This document shows positions 43,601 to 51,559 of a stretch of 64,000 nucleotides of DNA, one piece after another; within the stretch, counting starts at the first letter, position 1; every line of letters begins with the position of its first letter. The notes under the pieces are model-generated. The model searched no databases. It was not told where the DNA came from and saw nothing but the letters and a program-made list of their open reading frames with translations. Source of the DNA: Hyaloperonospora brassicae (lineage: Eukaryota; Oomycota; Peronosporomycetes; Peronosporales; Peronosporaceae); assembly GCA_947650285.1 (NCBI GenBank), contig CANTFL010000188.1, positions 1 through 64,000 on the forward strand, given 5' to 3'. A program made the position numbers and the translations under genes.

Positions 43601-44378
43601 TTCCATGTTGCCCTTTGAAGGCAACAGGTTTCTTTTGTCTAAGATGCTGCCCGCTAGGCATGCATCCATGTCCCGGTCCACTCGACTTATTCGAGTGGTG
43701 GACCTTCGGCGCAGCCTGTACCTCTGTACAGCCGCCGGGAGCTTGCTCCACAGTGTAGTGATCAACTACACTGTGATCTTGTGCAGTCGTGCTAACGACC
43801 GTACCGCAAGTGAGGCCATCGCACTCACTCGCAGTACATCCACACGCTTGTGGACGCTCCATGATGTTCATCAGATGGCCATCTGATGAACAAGCGGCAG
43901 GCATCTTCACGGATCGATGCTGCCAGCTCACCCTTGGCTCGTACTTTCTGAGCCAAGGTAATCCCAGGATGACATCAAATTTGTCATCCAGATCCAGTAC
44001 GATGAAGTCATCATCGTACTGTTCGCCCTCTAACGTGTAGTGGATTCCTACTACACGTTTCTCAACGGTTATCGATGCGCCTGTTGCAAGGCGCACCGTC
44101 ATCCTCGTGAGGGGAATGTCGCGCTCAACGAACTTGAGCCTACGACCCTCTAGTGACTGGCGTCGAACAAAGTTGTTCGACGCCCCACAGTCTACTAGGG
44201 CACGAAGCGACAAATCATTTGTCGCTTCCAACTTCAAGGTGATGAGCGAAACGTCATCACCAGGTGCAGAGACACACAATGATTGTGTATCTGGAGCAAC
44301 TTTCGTCAAGAGATTTGCAAATTCTCTTGAGGTTGCTGGATCAGTAGGGCGCTCCGCCCCTACTGACCCCGACCATTT
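40446..44378 (-). CDS. Copy C Pol polyprotein (protease, reverse transcriptase, RNase H, integrase core)
   Basis: About 1,290 codons open from 44309 to 40446, with the frame open further up to the slippery site at 44375-44381. Protease: LRALVDCGASNNFV (Cys in place of the usual Ser/Thr after the catalytic Asp). Reverse transcriptase: IFSSMDLMDGFYQI, LVMPQGLSNAPATF and SYFDDVFVHS near 42515. RNase H: VVCDASDFAIG, VHDKELLAMKYAL, YTDHALL. Integrase: zinc motif YECHDPPTSGHRG...CEICQRVK, then DDE residues in SMDFVFG, VSDRDPRFTAAF and RVLEEILRGY. It lacks its own ATG, so expression by -1 frameshift from gag is likely. The downstream integrase tail is in another frame. Confidence 0.88.
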   Translation of the reverse strand, partial: KWSGSVGAERPTDPATSREFANLLTKVAPDTQSLCVSAPGDDVSLITLKLEATNDLSLRALVDCGASNNFVRRQSLEGRRLKFVERDIPLTRMTVRLATGASITVEKRVVGIHYTLEGEQYDDDFIVLDLDDKFDVILGLPWLRKYEPRVSWQHRSVKMPAACSSDGHLMNIMERPQACGCTASECDGLTCGTVVSTTAQDHSVVDHYTVEQAPGGCTEVQAAPKVHHSNKSSGPGHGCMPSGQHLRQKKPVAFKGQHGNPRSTGESTVEDRCLTVVAQPQSEDVEGISPHVLEEGIPQESLAEGSGPQQPVEASSQEETETLNVLVNDGSSVGAYTLDLIVPPKLTSEITQLPTLEPKRFLRDLRSGKVKQICILVTEDEYVADIRSATVFAENERVLSSSSMDESVLDEKTRIERYTSQSWESLQANPLYKDLIEIKDVFPESVPCELPKDKGTRHEIELKPGSKYCVMKQWPLPREQVLAIDKFFADRLAAGHVRESTSPHSSPTFCVRKATGGWRIVHAFNKLNAATVPAQTPIPRKDVIIDGMSKSTIFSSMDLMDGFYQILMRERDIPFTAVSTPSGMLWEWLVMPQGLSNAPATFNRCVTNLLRPVRDFAPSYFDDVFVHSRAMDGKTDVEVHRTHVRQVLQLMRKHKLYANLKKCIFAASEIPLLGCIVGKHGVRPDPENIKAITDWPVPVDVKGLRKFLGLAAYLHKYSRNYAEMTVHLSCLLKKNVKWSWNAECQRSFEGIKQSLMQSPILAIADQDRPFHVVCDASDFAIGCALMQFDADGAERVICYQSRQLQAAERNYPVHDKELLAMKYALAKFRVYLLGDRPFIVYTDHALLRTAVNSPHLSQRMARWLSFFAEYNFSVEYKPGRLNVVADALSRRPDFEPDAQINSEDKPTVATLSVSVPSSSLLDDVRKAYAEDKDLLRLMDHLVNPSSKSMRDLPALYRSSSDRYSTRNGLLYYTAVADDTPRVVVPAHHDLRLRIMYECHDPPTSGHRGREKTYLTVSRDFYWPRQYQFVRKYIRACEICQRVKPSPSSRAPLQPLPVPAECWQSVSMDFVFGFLEDAHKNTGILVFVDRFSKMVHLAAVPESIKAQGCARVFLDTVFRLHGLPRELVSDRDPRFTAAFWQTVFRTLGTRLKMSTSDHPETDGQTERANRVLEEILRGYVHSFPSWSEFLPMVEFAINNSVHASTQHTPFYVNGLRHPRVPTLIECDSWIRGEGLARAKTVLALAHHVSTLTSSRMMPMSIKSTSTKKIASIIAMTLLWTRMMMTMLVYSASSTIMPARKKTTSLKKRAIS

Positions 44379-45514
44379 TTTGATGGTCCGTCTCGCTGTT
44401 GCGGCTTCGCAACAGCGCTGGACCCACGCCCATTGCCCTTTCTGGCAAATGGTCGTCCATTTCGCTCAGTACTGTTTGGTACTGGGCGTGGAGCACTACA
44501 CTCGTATGCGTAGTGCCCTAACTTCTGACAGCGATTGCACCTCTGCAATCGCTTGTTGTTCGAAGAGCGAGGTCTCTCGCTCTCAACATAGCAGAGGTCC
44601 ATTGGTTCTGGACCTCCGATCTCTTGTCGTCTCGGTGGACGATAAGAGTTTGAGCTAGCATGAGCCTGTCTCATGCTAAAGTCTTCCTGTTCCGCGGCTG
44701 ATATCGCATCTTCCAGCGTATTCAGCTCAAGGCGGAACAGGTGGCTCCTGACGGGCCCCTCTGCGAGCCCTTGCATGAACACCGTAATCAACGTGTGTTC
44801 ATGTACTGGGTTAGCAGTTATACTACTCGCAAGGAGTCGTATATGTTGTGCGTAAGCGTGCACATCACGCTTACCCTGCTTGAGTTTCAGGAGCTCTGAA
44901 CGAGCCCTGAACTCAGCCCGTGGCGGCTCAAACGTTTGTCTGAGCCGGGACTTGAAGTCATCTAGCGACCTAAACACATTTGAGTCGCTACTCTCGAGTC
45001 CCAGGGACCAAGTTTTGGCACGCCCTGCCAAGTGGGTCTGAGCAAATGTGAGTTTCATTTGCTCATCTTCGACGCGACGAGCCCTTAGGGCTCTGTCGAG
45101 TTCGACAAACCACAGTAACAGGGAGTCCTCCGGGACTCCACTGTACTTGGAGATGTCAACCTTCATGACTTCGGGACGACGCGCATGCGCCGTCCCGCCC
45201 ACAGCAGCATGGAATTGCTGCTGTCTCAACAGCTCCGTCTGTTGAGCACCGAGTTCTCTCAACTGCTCGGCCTGTTGAGAGCCTTGCTGGTGAAGCAAGG
45301 CTACTTTCTCCTTCTCGATGGCAAGTTCATTTTGAATGAACTTGGCGATAGCGGCATGTTGTTGGTCTCTGTCTAGAGACTCCAACATGGCGCTAATGGC
45401 GAGTTCGCCTACGGTAGAACTCATTCGTTCTACCGCACCCCATTCGATGTCACTCAAATGGGTAAACCCTTCACGCGTGGCGTGAAAGGTCTCTTCTTCA
45501 TCCAACATGTTCAT
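44360..45514 (-). CDS. Copy C Gag
   Basis: 384 codons from an ATG at 45514, 45 bp inside the 5' LTR edge. Regions: an N-terminal part with Gln-rich heptads (LLHQQGSQQAEQLRELGAQQ), the retrotransposon Gag block (LLLWFVELDRALRARR; FAQTHLAGRAKTWSLGL; KLKQGKRDVHAYAQHIRLL; VFMQGLAEGPVRSHLFRLE) and a single CCHC knuckle CNRCQKLGHYAYEC, then a basic tail. The protein packages the element RNA in virus-like particles. The stop TAG (44362-44360) lies 12 nt after an A_AAA_AAT heptamer (44381-44375) that could move ribosomes into pol. Confidence 0.88.
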   Translation of the reverse strand: MNMLDEEETFHATREGFTHLSDIEWGAVERMSSTVGELAISAMLESLDRDQQHAAIAKFIQNELAIEKEKVALLHQQGSQQAEQLRELGAQQTELLRQQQFHAAVGGTAHARRPEVMKVDISKYSGVPEDSLLLWFVELDRALRARRVEDEQMKLTFAQTHLAGRAKTWSLGLESSDSNVFRSLDDFKSRLRQTFEPPRAEFRARSELLKLKQGKRDVHAYAQHIRLLASSITANPVHEHTLITVFMQGLAEGPVRSHLFRLELNTLEDAISAAEQEDFSMRQAHASSNSYRPPRRQEIGGPEPMDLCYVESERPRSSNNKRLQRCNRCQKLGHYAYECSAPRPVPNSTERNGRPFARKGNGRGSSAVAKPQQRDGPSKNGRGQ

Positions 45515-45558
45515 GTTGGATGTTGTGGTCCTTGGAAGGACTACAAAGTGCTACCAGG

Positions 45559-45952
45559 TGTAACGGGGCACACCCTTGCGTGAACTTAACGCAAGGGTTT
45601 CGGTGCCCCGACAGACGTACACGTGGCAAGCGAGGAAGCGTAGGTAGGGTAAAAGTAGAACTGTTATATTAATATAATTAAGTCTTTTAACTACTGTCTC
45701 TCTGTTTGACTTAACTTAATTATACTAATCTAACTGAGTGTATGGTGACGTCTCGTCACCACTCATTGCGCGCGTCTTGCGGCGATTGGTGGGTTGATAT
45801 CATCAAGATATCAACCAATGAACAGACTCTTTGGTCGACCCATCAATATCACCACTATTGGTGATATTGTTCAAAGAATATTCAACTTAATATTCTTTAT
45901 TGTCATTATCTCTTCAAATGACAATTTCCATGTAACGGGCTGCCCCGTTACA
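45559..45952 (-). repeat. Copy C 5' LTR
   Basis: 394 bp. Carries the 5'-type variants shared with copy B's 5' LTR. Both ends show a 12-bp terminal inverted repeat (TGTAACGGGGCA / TGCCCCGTTACA), longer than the usual TG...CA. Confidence 0.93.
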
Positions 45953-47680
45953 CCGGTTGCCCAGGTAAAACCAAGGATTTGTAGTTTCGCGCTAGTTTCC
46001 TAGTGCGGAGTGATATAGCGCGGATATGTGTCTCCGCTGCCCCAACGCATGTCGCCGATGAGGAGATCTTGCGTAATTACGGACGACGCCTTTTTGCCGA
46101 CTGTCGAGGCTGCAATCGTCGCCAGTTCATTCCAGATGCACGGGATGGACATGCCGCCCCGCCGGATGGGCAGTGCTGCTTGATCCTCTTGCACCCTGAG
46201 CGAGACCGTCTTCCGTTGCTCTTAGTCCACACGAAGTTCTTGATCAGGTCGTGGCGATTGATGATAGTGGCTGTCGGGTCCCAGCAGTGCCACGCGGCGT
46301 AGATGATATTGTGGACGGCGATGGCTCGTGCTTGATGTGCTCTCTGATCTACCGTTTGATTCTTCTCACAGGCTAGTGTGAGACGGGACCGGATCTCCTT
46401 GAGACATTGGTCCCAGTTCGATGCCATCGTGTCGCCTTGTACAGCTTACATCACGAGGTATATGTAATGTTTATTCGGCCCAAGAAGATTAAGTCCGTAC
46501 GACTCGATTGTTCGGTATGGGTTGTATGGGCTGAGCACAACTCGTGGAATTCGGCGTGGTTGATGGAGAGACCGGACACTACAGCGAAAACGTCCAGATT
46601 CTCGAGCACTCGTGGGATGTCACCACTCTAGCGCAGGTACACTTCCGTGTCGTCCGCATAGACATAAACAGTGGTCTTCTCCGATCTACCAATGGCACGG
46701 AGAAGATCACTGTCGATTCCATCGCATGCCCTGTTCATCTCGTATAGGATGTCGAGCTCGAGAATGAATAGAAGAGAAGATATCGAGCACTCATAATCGT
46801 ATGCCGCACAACACATCACGCCGCCGTGACAAGAAGCCGTATAAGATAAACCTACAGGTCGTGTTCTCGTGAAGAACGGCGATCATGGTCACAAGCTTCC
46901 GGGAGAATCCAAGCCCCGTGAGAACAGCGAGTAGGAACGGTCGTTGGAGCGAGTCGTAAGCGTTTGAGATGTCAAGCAGAAGCACGAGCTAACCAGGCAT
47001 CATCTCGTCAACTTTTGCTGCGACCTTGGCTGCAACGTAAATGTCGGGTGTCGTTTCGATCGCACGACCATGTAAAAAACCGACCTGCGCGCTGTCGATT
47101 ATCCCAGGCAGTTTCGAACAGATCCTTGGAGCGAAGATCTTCGTGAATAGCTTTTAATTGCCGTTTAGAAGAGCGATAGGCCTGTGGTCCAGCGGCAGGG
47201 TCGCAGCAGATGACTTCTTGAGACACTGGATGTTGGCTTCTCCAATATGACGCCGGAACCAAGCCGCACTCGAGCCACCGCCCAAATAGTGGCGCAAGGA
47301 TCGGTGCAAGAGGTAATGCATCGTCGCGATAGGAGGATCTTCAGAATTCATCATGCCCGGCGGCCTTGCCGTACTTTAGCTTCTTCAGCGCAGCGGCAAC
47401 GACGTCCGGAGTGATTGAAGCGAAACTGCCGTGTCGTCCAGAACTTGCCGTAGCGGCGGTCGCTCAGGAAGACAGCAGTATCAGCGGGGGAGTCGTAATA
47501 CCGCTGCATGATGCTCTTCCAGACTTCCACCATCTCGTCCGTAAGCTTTCGCGAGCGGTTGGGCTCGTATGACTCCACCCCACTCAGCAAAACGATTGTG
47601 TTGTCTTGACACTTGGTGGACACCCGAGCGATTAAACGGCGGGACAACTTTCCCGGACAGCACGTGTGCTGTCGGAGCAG
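45953..47680 (-). pseudogene. LINE reverse transcriptase remnant
   Basis: Minus-strand frames give, in order, RLIARVSTKCQDNTIVLLSG (about 47640), KLTDEMVEVWKSIMQRYYDS (about 47545), LPLDHRPIALLNGN (about 47195), MLLLDISNAYDSLQRPFLLA (46985), GFLSRRRDVLCGIR (about 46835), LLFILELDILYEMN, VYADDTEVYLR (about 46660-46628) and a thumb-like region WDQCLKEIRSRLTLA...RAHQARAIAVHNIIY (46420-46320). These are the non-LTR RT blocks including the YADD site. Frameshifts and stops are frequent. Copy C cuts it at 45952. Confidence 0.82.
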
Positions 47681-47689
47681 GCGCTAACA

Positions 47690-48065
47690 TTTATCTCGCT
47701 GCTACTGTGATGGAGTGGTGATCACAAATTCCTTGTGATCCCGACTCTCCACTGGCGACCGGACGACCGACTAACGGAGGAGGTACCCCGATTCCGTGTT
47801 CTGTATGTTCTTGCTCACCTTGTGTACCCGTCGGTGGGGCGGGTTGCGCTCTTCTTGGTGGACTTGAGCTCAAGCTGAACTGGACCGGCTTAGGTTAGGT
47901 GTTGATCGGGTGGAAATGCTTCATGCGGTCAAACGTAGGTGCGGATCGCGTGGAAATTCTTCACTCGATCGCTTGTGACTCGGGCGCTCTCACAGAGTCG
48001 ATTTCGCTAGGGGTGATGATTGATCCGCGAGACTTCTGACCACTTGATCCGTCCCGCGATCTTTA
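47690..48065. repeat. Dispersed repeat (partner at 25.65-25.99 kb)
   Basis: Shares ordered blocks with 25655-25985. Holds the hairpin GATCACAA.../TTGTGATC at about 47722-47743. Probably an insertion in the LINE between its endonuclease and reverse transcriptase parts. Confidence 0.5.
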
Positions 48066-48354
48066 AATCTGAACCGTAGGGTTCACTGCGTCCTATCGCA
48101 GTTATGGGGGGTGAAAATTGACTTCCGCGTGGCTAAACAGTCCAAGGGCGAAGTTCGTTTCGACGTAGGTCTCTATTCAACGGGGGGTCAAAGATCCTGA
48201 CCGGGAGAAGTCGACGCGTGTCTTTCGTTGCGAATTCAATTCTGTTTAATGTCAACCAACCAAGTCCAAAACCTATAACTATGCCCATCTGTTCTCTAGA
48301 TCTGCAGTTGCGTGTCGTCTGTCTATGTCATTCACCTCCTGCATCATGTGGTCC

Positions 48355-48620
48355 ACAGCATATAATCCATAGTGGATCGCCCCATACCGGATTGCAGAGT
48401 ACCGGATCGCAGAGTACCGGATCGCAGAGCACCGGATCGCGGTATGTGATCCACACCAATTACGTGATCCACGCCAATTTTGTGATCTATTCCAATTATA
48501 TGTCCCCACCAATGACGCATCCGGTGGATCGCGGGGTAGTGGATCGCGGTGTAGTAGATCGCGAGTCAGCGGGTTGCGGGGTGGCGGATCGCGGTATGTG
48601 ATCCACGCCGGGTGCATGAT
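48355..48620. repeat. GATC-centred tandem repeat cluster
   Basis: Several 15-bp units of the form ACCGGATCGCAGAGT (about 48378-48440) are followed by TGATCCACGCCAAT-like units and then TGGATCGCGGGGTAG-like units (about 48520-48600). The core GGATCGC or its complement recurs more than ten times. Confidence 0.8.
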
Positions 48621-48689
48621 CCACTCTCCCAGCTTGCTTCCATGTTCACCTACATCCCATTGCCTCTATCGATCCATTACTCCACTTGA

Positions 48690-49750
48690 CTTTTACCCCT
48701 TAGATGATCCAGTTCTTGTTTCTTGGTGATCCAAAAGTTCGATCGCAGATCGCGATCGGTCAATCGTCGATCCTTGACTATACTCCTTCTCGACCGTTAT
48801 GTAGATCCATCCGAATAACTTCAATAGTCTTTCTCTGTCACTAATTCGTCTGATTTCATCCTGCGTCCCAACGCCACGGATAAATCTCGTGATCCCTTTA
48901 CCACAGTACCTGATTCGGCATTCGGCAAGTCGATCCTTGATAGCTTGCGGCGTATTCAAGTCGTCATCTTCGTCGAGGGTCTCGACTTTTTCATTTATAC
49001 TGGTGAGGGCTTCTCGCGTGATCGAGTTTCACTCTACTGCATCGGGAAGCGTGTCGCTAAGTGCGGTGCATTGAGGCGCTGGTGAAGTCTGCGCATCTGT
49101 TGTCGGTAGCTCCGAGTCATGCAGCGCGTAACACGACGAGCCTCGATCAAAATCATTTGCGCATTACAGTCTTCCAGTTGTCTCATCAGTTTTCGAGCCG
49201 ATGTGCCGTTGCCGTGTCCGCGTGATCGATGTCTTTTGCCCCTTCTACTTCGCGTCTCGATGCGTCGAGTGCTCGCTCGATGTCCAGCGCGACCGTCTTA
49301 TCTGCAATCGCAGTTACCGGAGTAGACTGGGGTTAGGACAGTCTGGGAGGTGCGCCGACTCGAATCATCACTTCATTGTAATCAGCCTCAGGTTCTTAGA
49401 AGGATTGTTGGATATCCCGAGCCCAGACCTCGTGTGATACACTAGTGTACCGCCGATCGAGGCGGGATCTCGCTCGGGTACCGTCGGGTAGATAGTAGAA
49501 GTACGTGTGCGCTCGGGTGTAAAACTCGTAGTGTCCGTATTTTTCTTCCACTCGCTCGGTCTCATCGTCGATCACGTCAACCAAACTCGTGCGCGTCAGC
49601 AGTTGCCAGAGAGCGAAAGATTCGTTTCGACTCCCCGAAATAGCGTATGAGCGGTCGAGCCTTGCGTTGAGCGTGCAGTTAAGATCGCCGCCAAGTAGAA
49701 CTGTACCGGTATGTTGGGCGAGGATCGGAGTGAGCCTTTGAAGTAGCGCC
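48690..49750 (-). pseudogene. LINE endonuclease (APE type) remnant and linker
   Basis: The minus strand gives TGTVLLGGDLNCTLNARLDR (about 49710-49650), then NESFALWQLL, LVDVIDDETERVEEKYGHYE (49590-49530), FYTRAHTYFYYLPDG, RSRLDRRYTSVSHEVWARDI (about 49460-49400) and, further on, DIERALDASRREVEGAKDI. GGDLN and the SRLDR...YTS...V pattern are the GDxN and SxLDR motifs of AP-endonuclease-like LINE domains. The upstream part ends about 50 bp before element A's LTR, which may have cut it. The downstream linker (48959-48693) is open but not recognisable. Confidence 0.75.
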
Positions 49751-49792
49751 TACGCTCATGTTTGCGTGTTAATACATAGACGTTAGATGTAC

Positions 49793-50318
49793 TGGGGTTA
49801 CACGTCGACTTTTAGTCGACAATAGGTGTGGTACACACAAGGGATGGGATCCCCTTTAAAGTAATAATAGACCACAAGTATCAATTGTTGAAGACTGATG
49901 TCTGTCGACCATTGATTACGAGATCATTTAATTGGTTTATTTAGGACATAAGTGAGTAGGTTATTTACTTTGTGCTACGGTGTTCTTTTAGGCTAAATGA
50001 AGAAACAAAATTCAGTTCCCATTTTGATCAACAAAAGAAACGTGCCTCTCTGAGGCGTCTTGCGATCGTAAGGAAGTAGCAACGTCTTGTTAAGGCAGCT
50101 ACTCCTTGTGCACTCAGTGCGTTTGATTCTTTGAATCGTCTGGTCCCCCTGCAACAGAGACCGTAAGCTCTCTGAGCTTGTTGACTCTCTGGGTCGGGTT
50201 CTTAGAACCAAAGTTGCTTGTAGAGCTGTTGACTCTTTGAGTCAGGTTCGTAGAACCAAAGTTGCTCATTGAGCGTCAAGTCTTCCTCGGACTTAAGGAG
50301 CTGTGTATTTCCGCTACA
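49793..50318 (+). repeat. Element A 5' LTR
   Basis: 526 bp, TGGGGTTACACG start and CCGCTACA end. Followed by CTTGGTAGCTATTG, similar to the sequence after the B and C 5' LTRs (CCTGGTAGCACTTTG), suggesting the same primer tRNA. Confidence 0.92.
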
Positions 50319-50349
50319 CTTGGTAGCTATTGTAGTCAATCTACGCCTG

Positions 50350-51409
50350 AGTCGTTACGACTGATTCAATGTGAGTATGGAGCAATCCCCCCCTTCTCTG
50401 AGGCCCAAAAGGTCGCGCTTAATAAGCTGACCGCGGCCGTAGGCCCTGAATATGTGGAGTTTCTAGTTGGACAAGGTCCCGATGCGCTCAATTTACGAGT
50501 CGAGACCTTCATGCAGTATGAAACGGCCCTGTTAGGGCGGGTTCAAAACCAAGTAGCATCGGCTATGCGAACACACTACGTGGAAATGCCACCAGATGAG
50601 GCTAAGCCTCGTCCCCTTTAAGTGAACGTTAAACATTACTCCGGGAAGGAGGGGGGAAACTTGACCCTCTGGATTCGTGAGATTGAGCTAGCCATGAGTC
50701 TGGCCTTATCTCACTTGAGCACCAGTGGGTCTTGCTGGATATTTCTAAGCTCGATGGAACAGCACGAGAGCGGACTCTGACGTGCAACACGTCTGTCGAC
50801 TTGGATTTTCCCACATGGGATTCGCTCAAGTTAGACCTTTTGCGAGTTTTCTAGCCGCCTAACCAGGCTTATCGCGTGCTCTCACGCTTCTTGTCTACCC
50901 ATCAGGATAAGAATGAGTTAACGGACTATGTCCAAGAGCTGAGAACTCTTATGGCTGCTACGCAGTCTGACCCTCTCCCTGAGACAGTCTGTGTGACCGT
51001 CTAAATGGAAGGTCTTCGCACTGGCGTGGCCAGGACCAAAGTGTTTCGGTTCCGTCCATCTACTTTTGAGGAAGCTGTTAGCATCGCTCAAAATGCTGAG
51101 CACAACTTCAAGTCGGCCAGAATTGGTTGGAATGGATACAACCCAAGCTTTGCGAGGGCAACCTCTGCGAGAACCTCGGCTTACTGTAAGCCTGAACAGA
51201 TGGATCTCAGCTATGTTGAAGATTTAGGTGAATCGGAGCTTCATGTTGGAGAGCAACGACAGGAAGTGATACGCTGTTACATGTGCGGAAGCACTAAACA
51301 CTTTCACTCCACTTGTCCTTTGCGTAAGCAACGACCGACTCCTATTAGTCGAAACCCCGGCCCCAACCAGAAGTCTGGTATGGCACGGGGAAACGTCTAC
51401 GCCGAGTAG
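50350..51409 (+). pseudogene. Element A gag (broken)
   Basis: The frame from the LTR to 50621 and frame 51005-51409 are separated by stops and indels. The second part has MEGLRTGVARTKVFRFRPST and a CCHC-like knuckle CYMCGSTKHFHSTC at about 51275-51316. Confidence 0.75.
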
Positions 51410-51559
51410 GTGCAGGGGCTCTACTTCTATACTGGGGTATAACTGAGTTCTGTCACTTCTCTACGAGTTAGAGTGAAACAGGGCTTAGCCCCACCGAGCT
51501 ATGTGCCCACCAGCACGGAGCGTGGATACAAGCCTGGCTTGTCAGTCGCCGAGGCGAAG

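Larger units (their letters stand above)
37964..45952 (-). mobile_element. Ty3/gypsy chromovirus copy C (near intact)
   Basis: 7,989 bp between CCGGT target duplications (37959-37963 and 45953-45957). LTRs are 45952-45559 (5') and 38355-37964 (3'). Minus-strand order: 5' LTR, gag (45514-44360), pol (44378-40446), integrase-tail/chromodomain ORF (about 40690-39466), purine tract, 3' LTR. Plus-strand antisense frames occupy 38487-40094. No disabling changes are obvious in gag or pol, so this copy could still be coding. It sits tail to tail with copy B. Confidence 0.95.
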
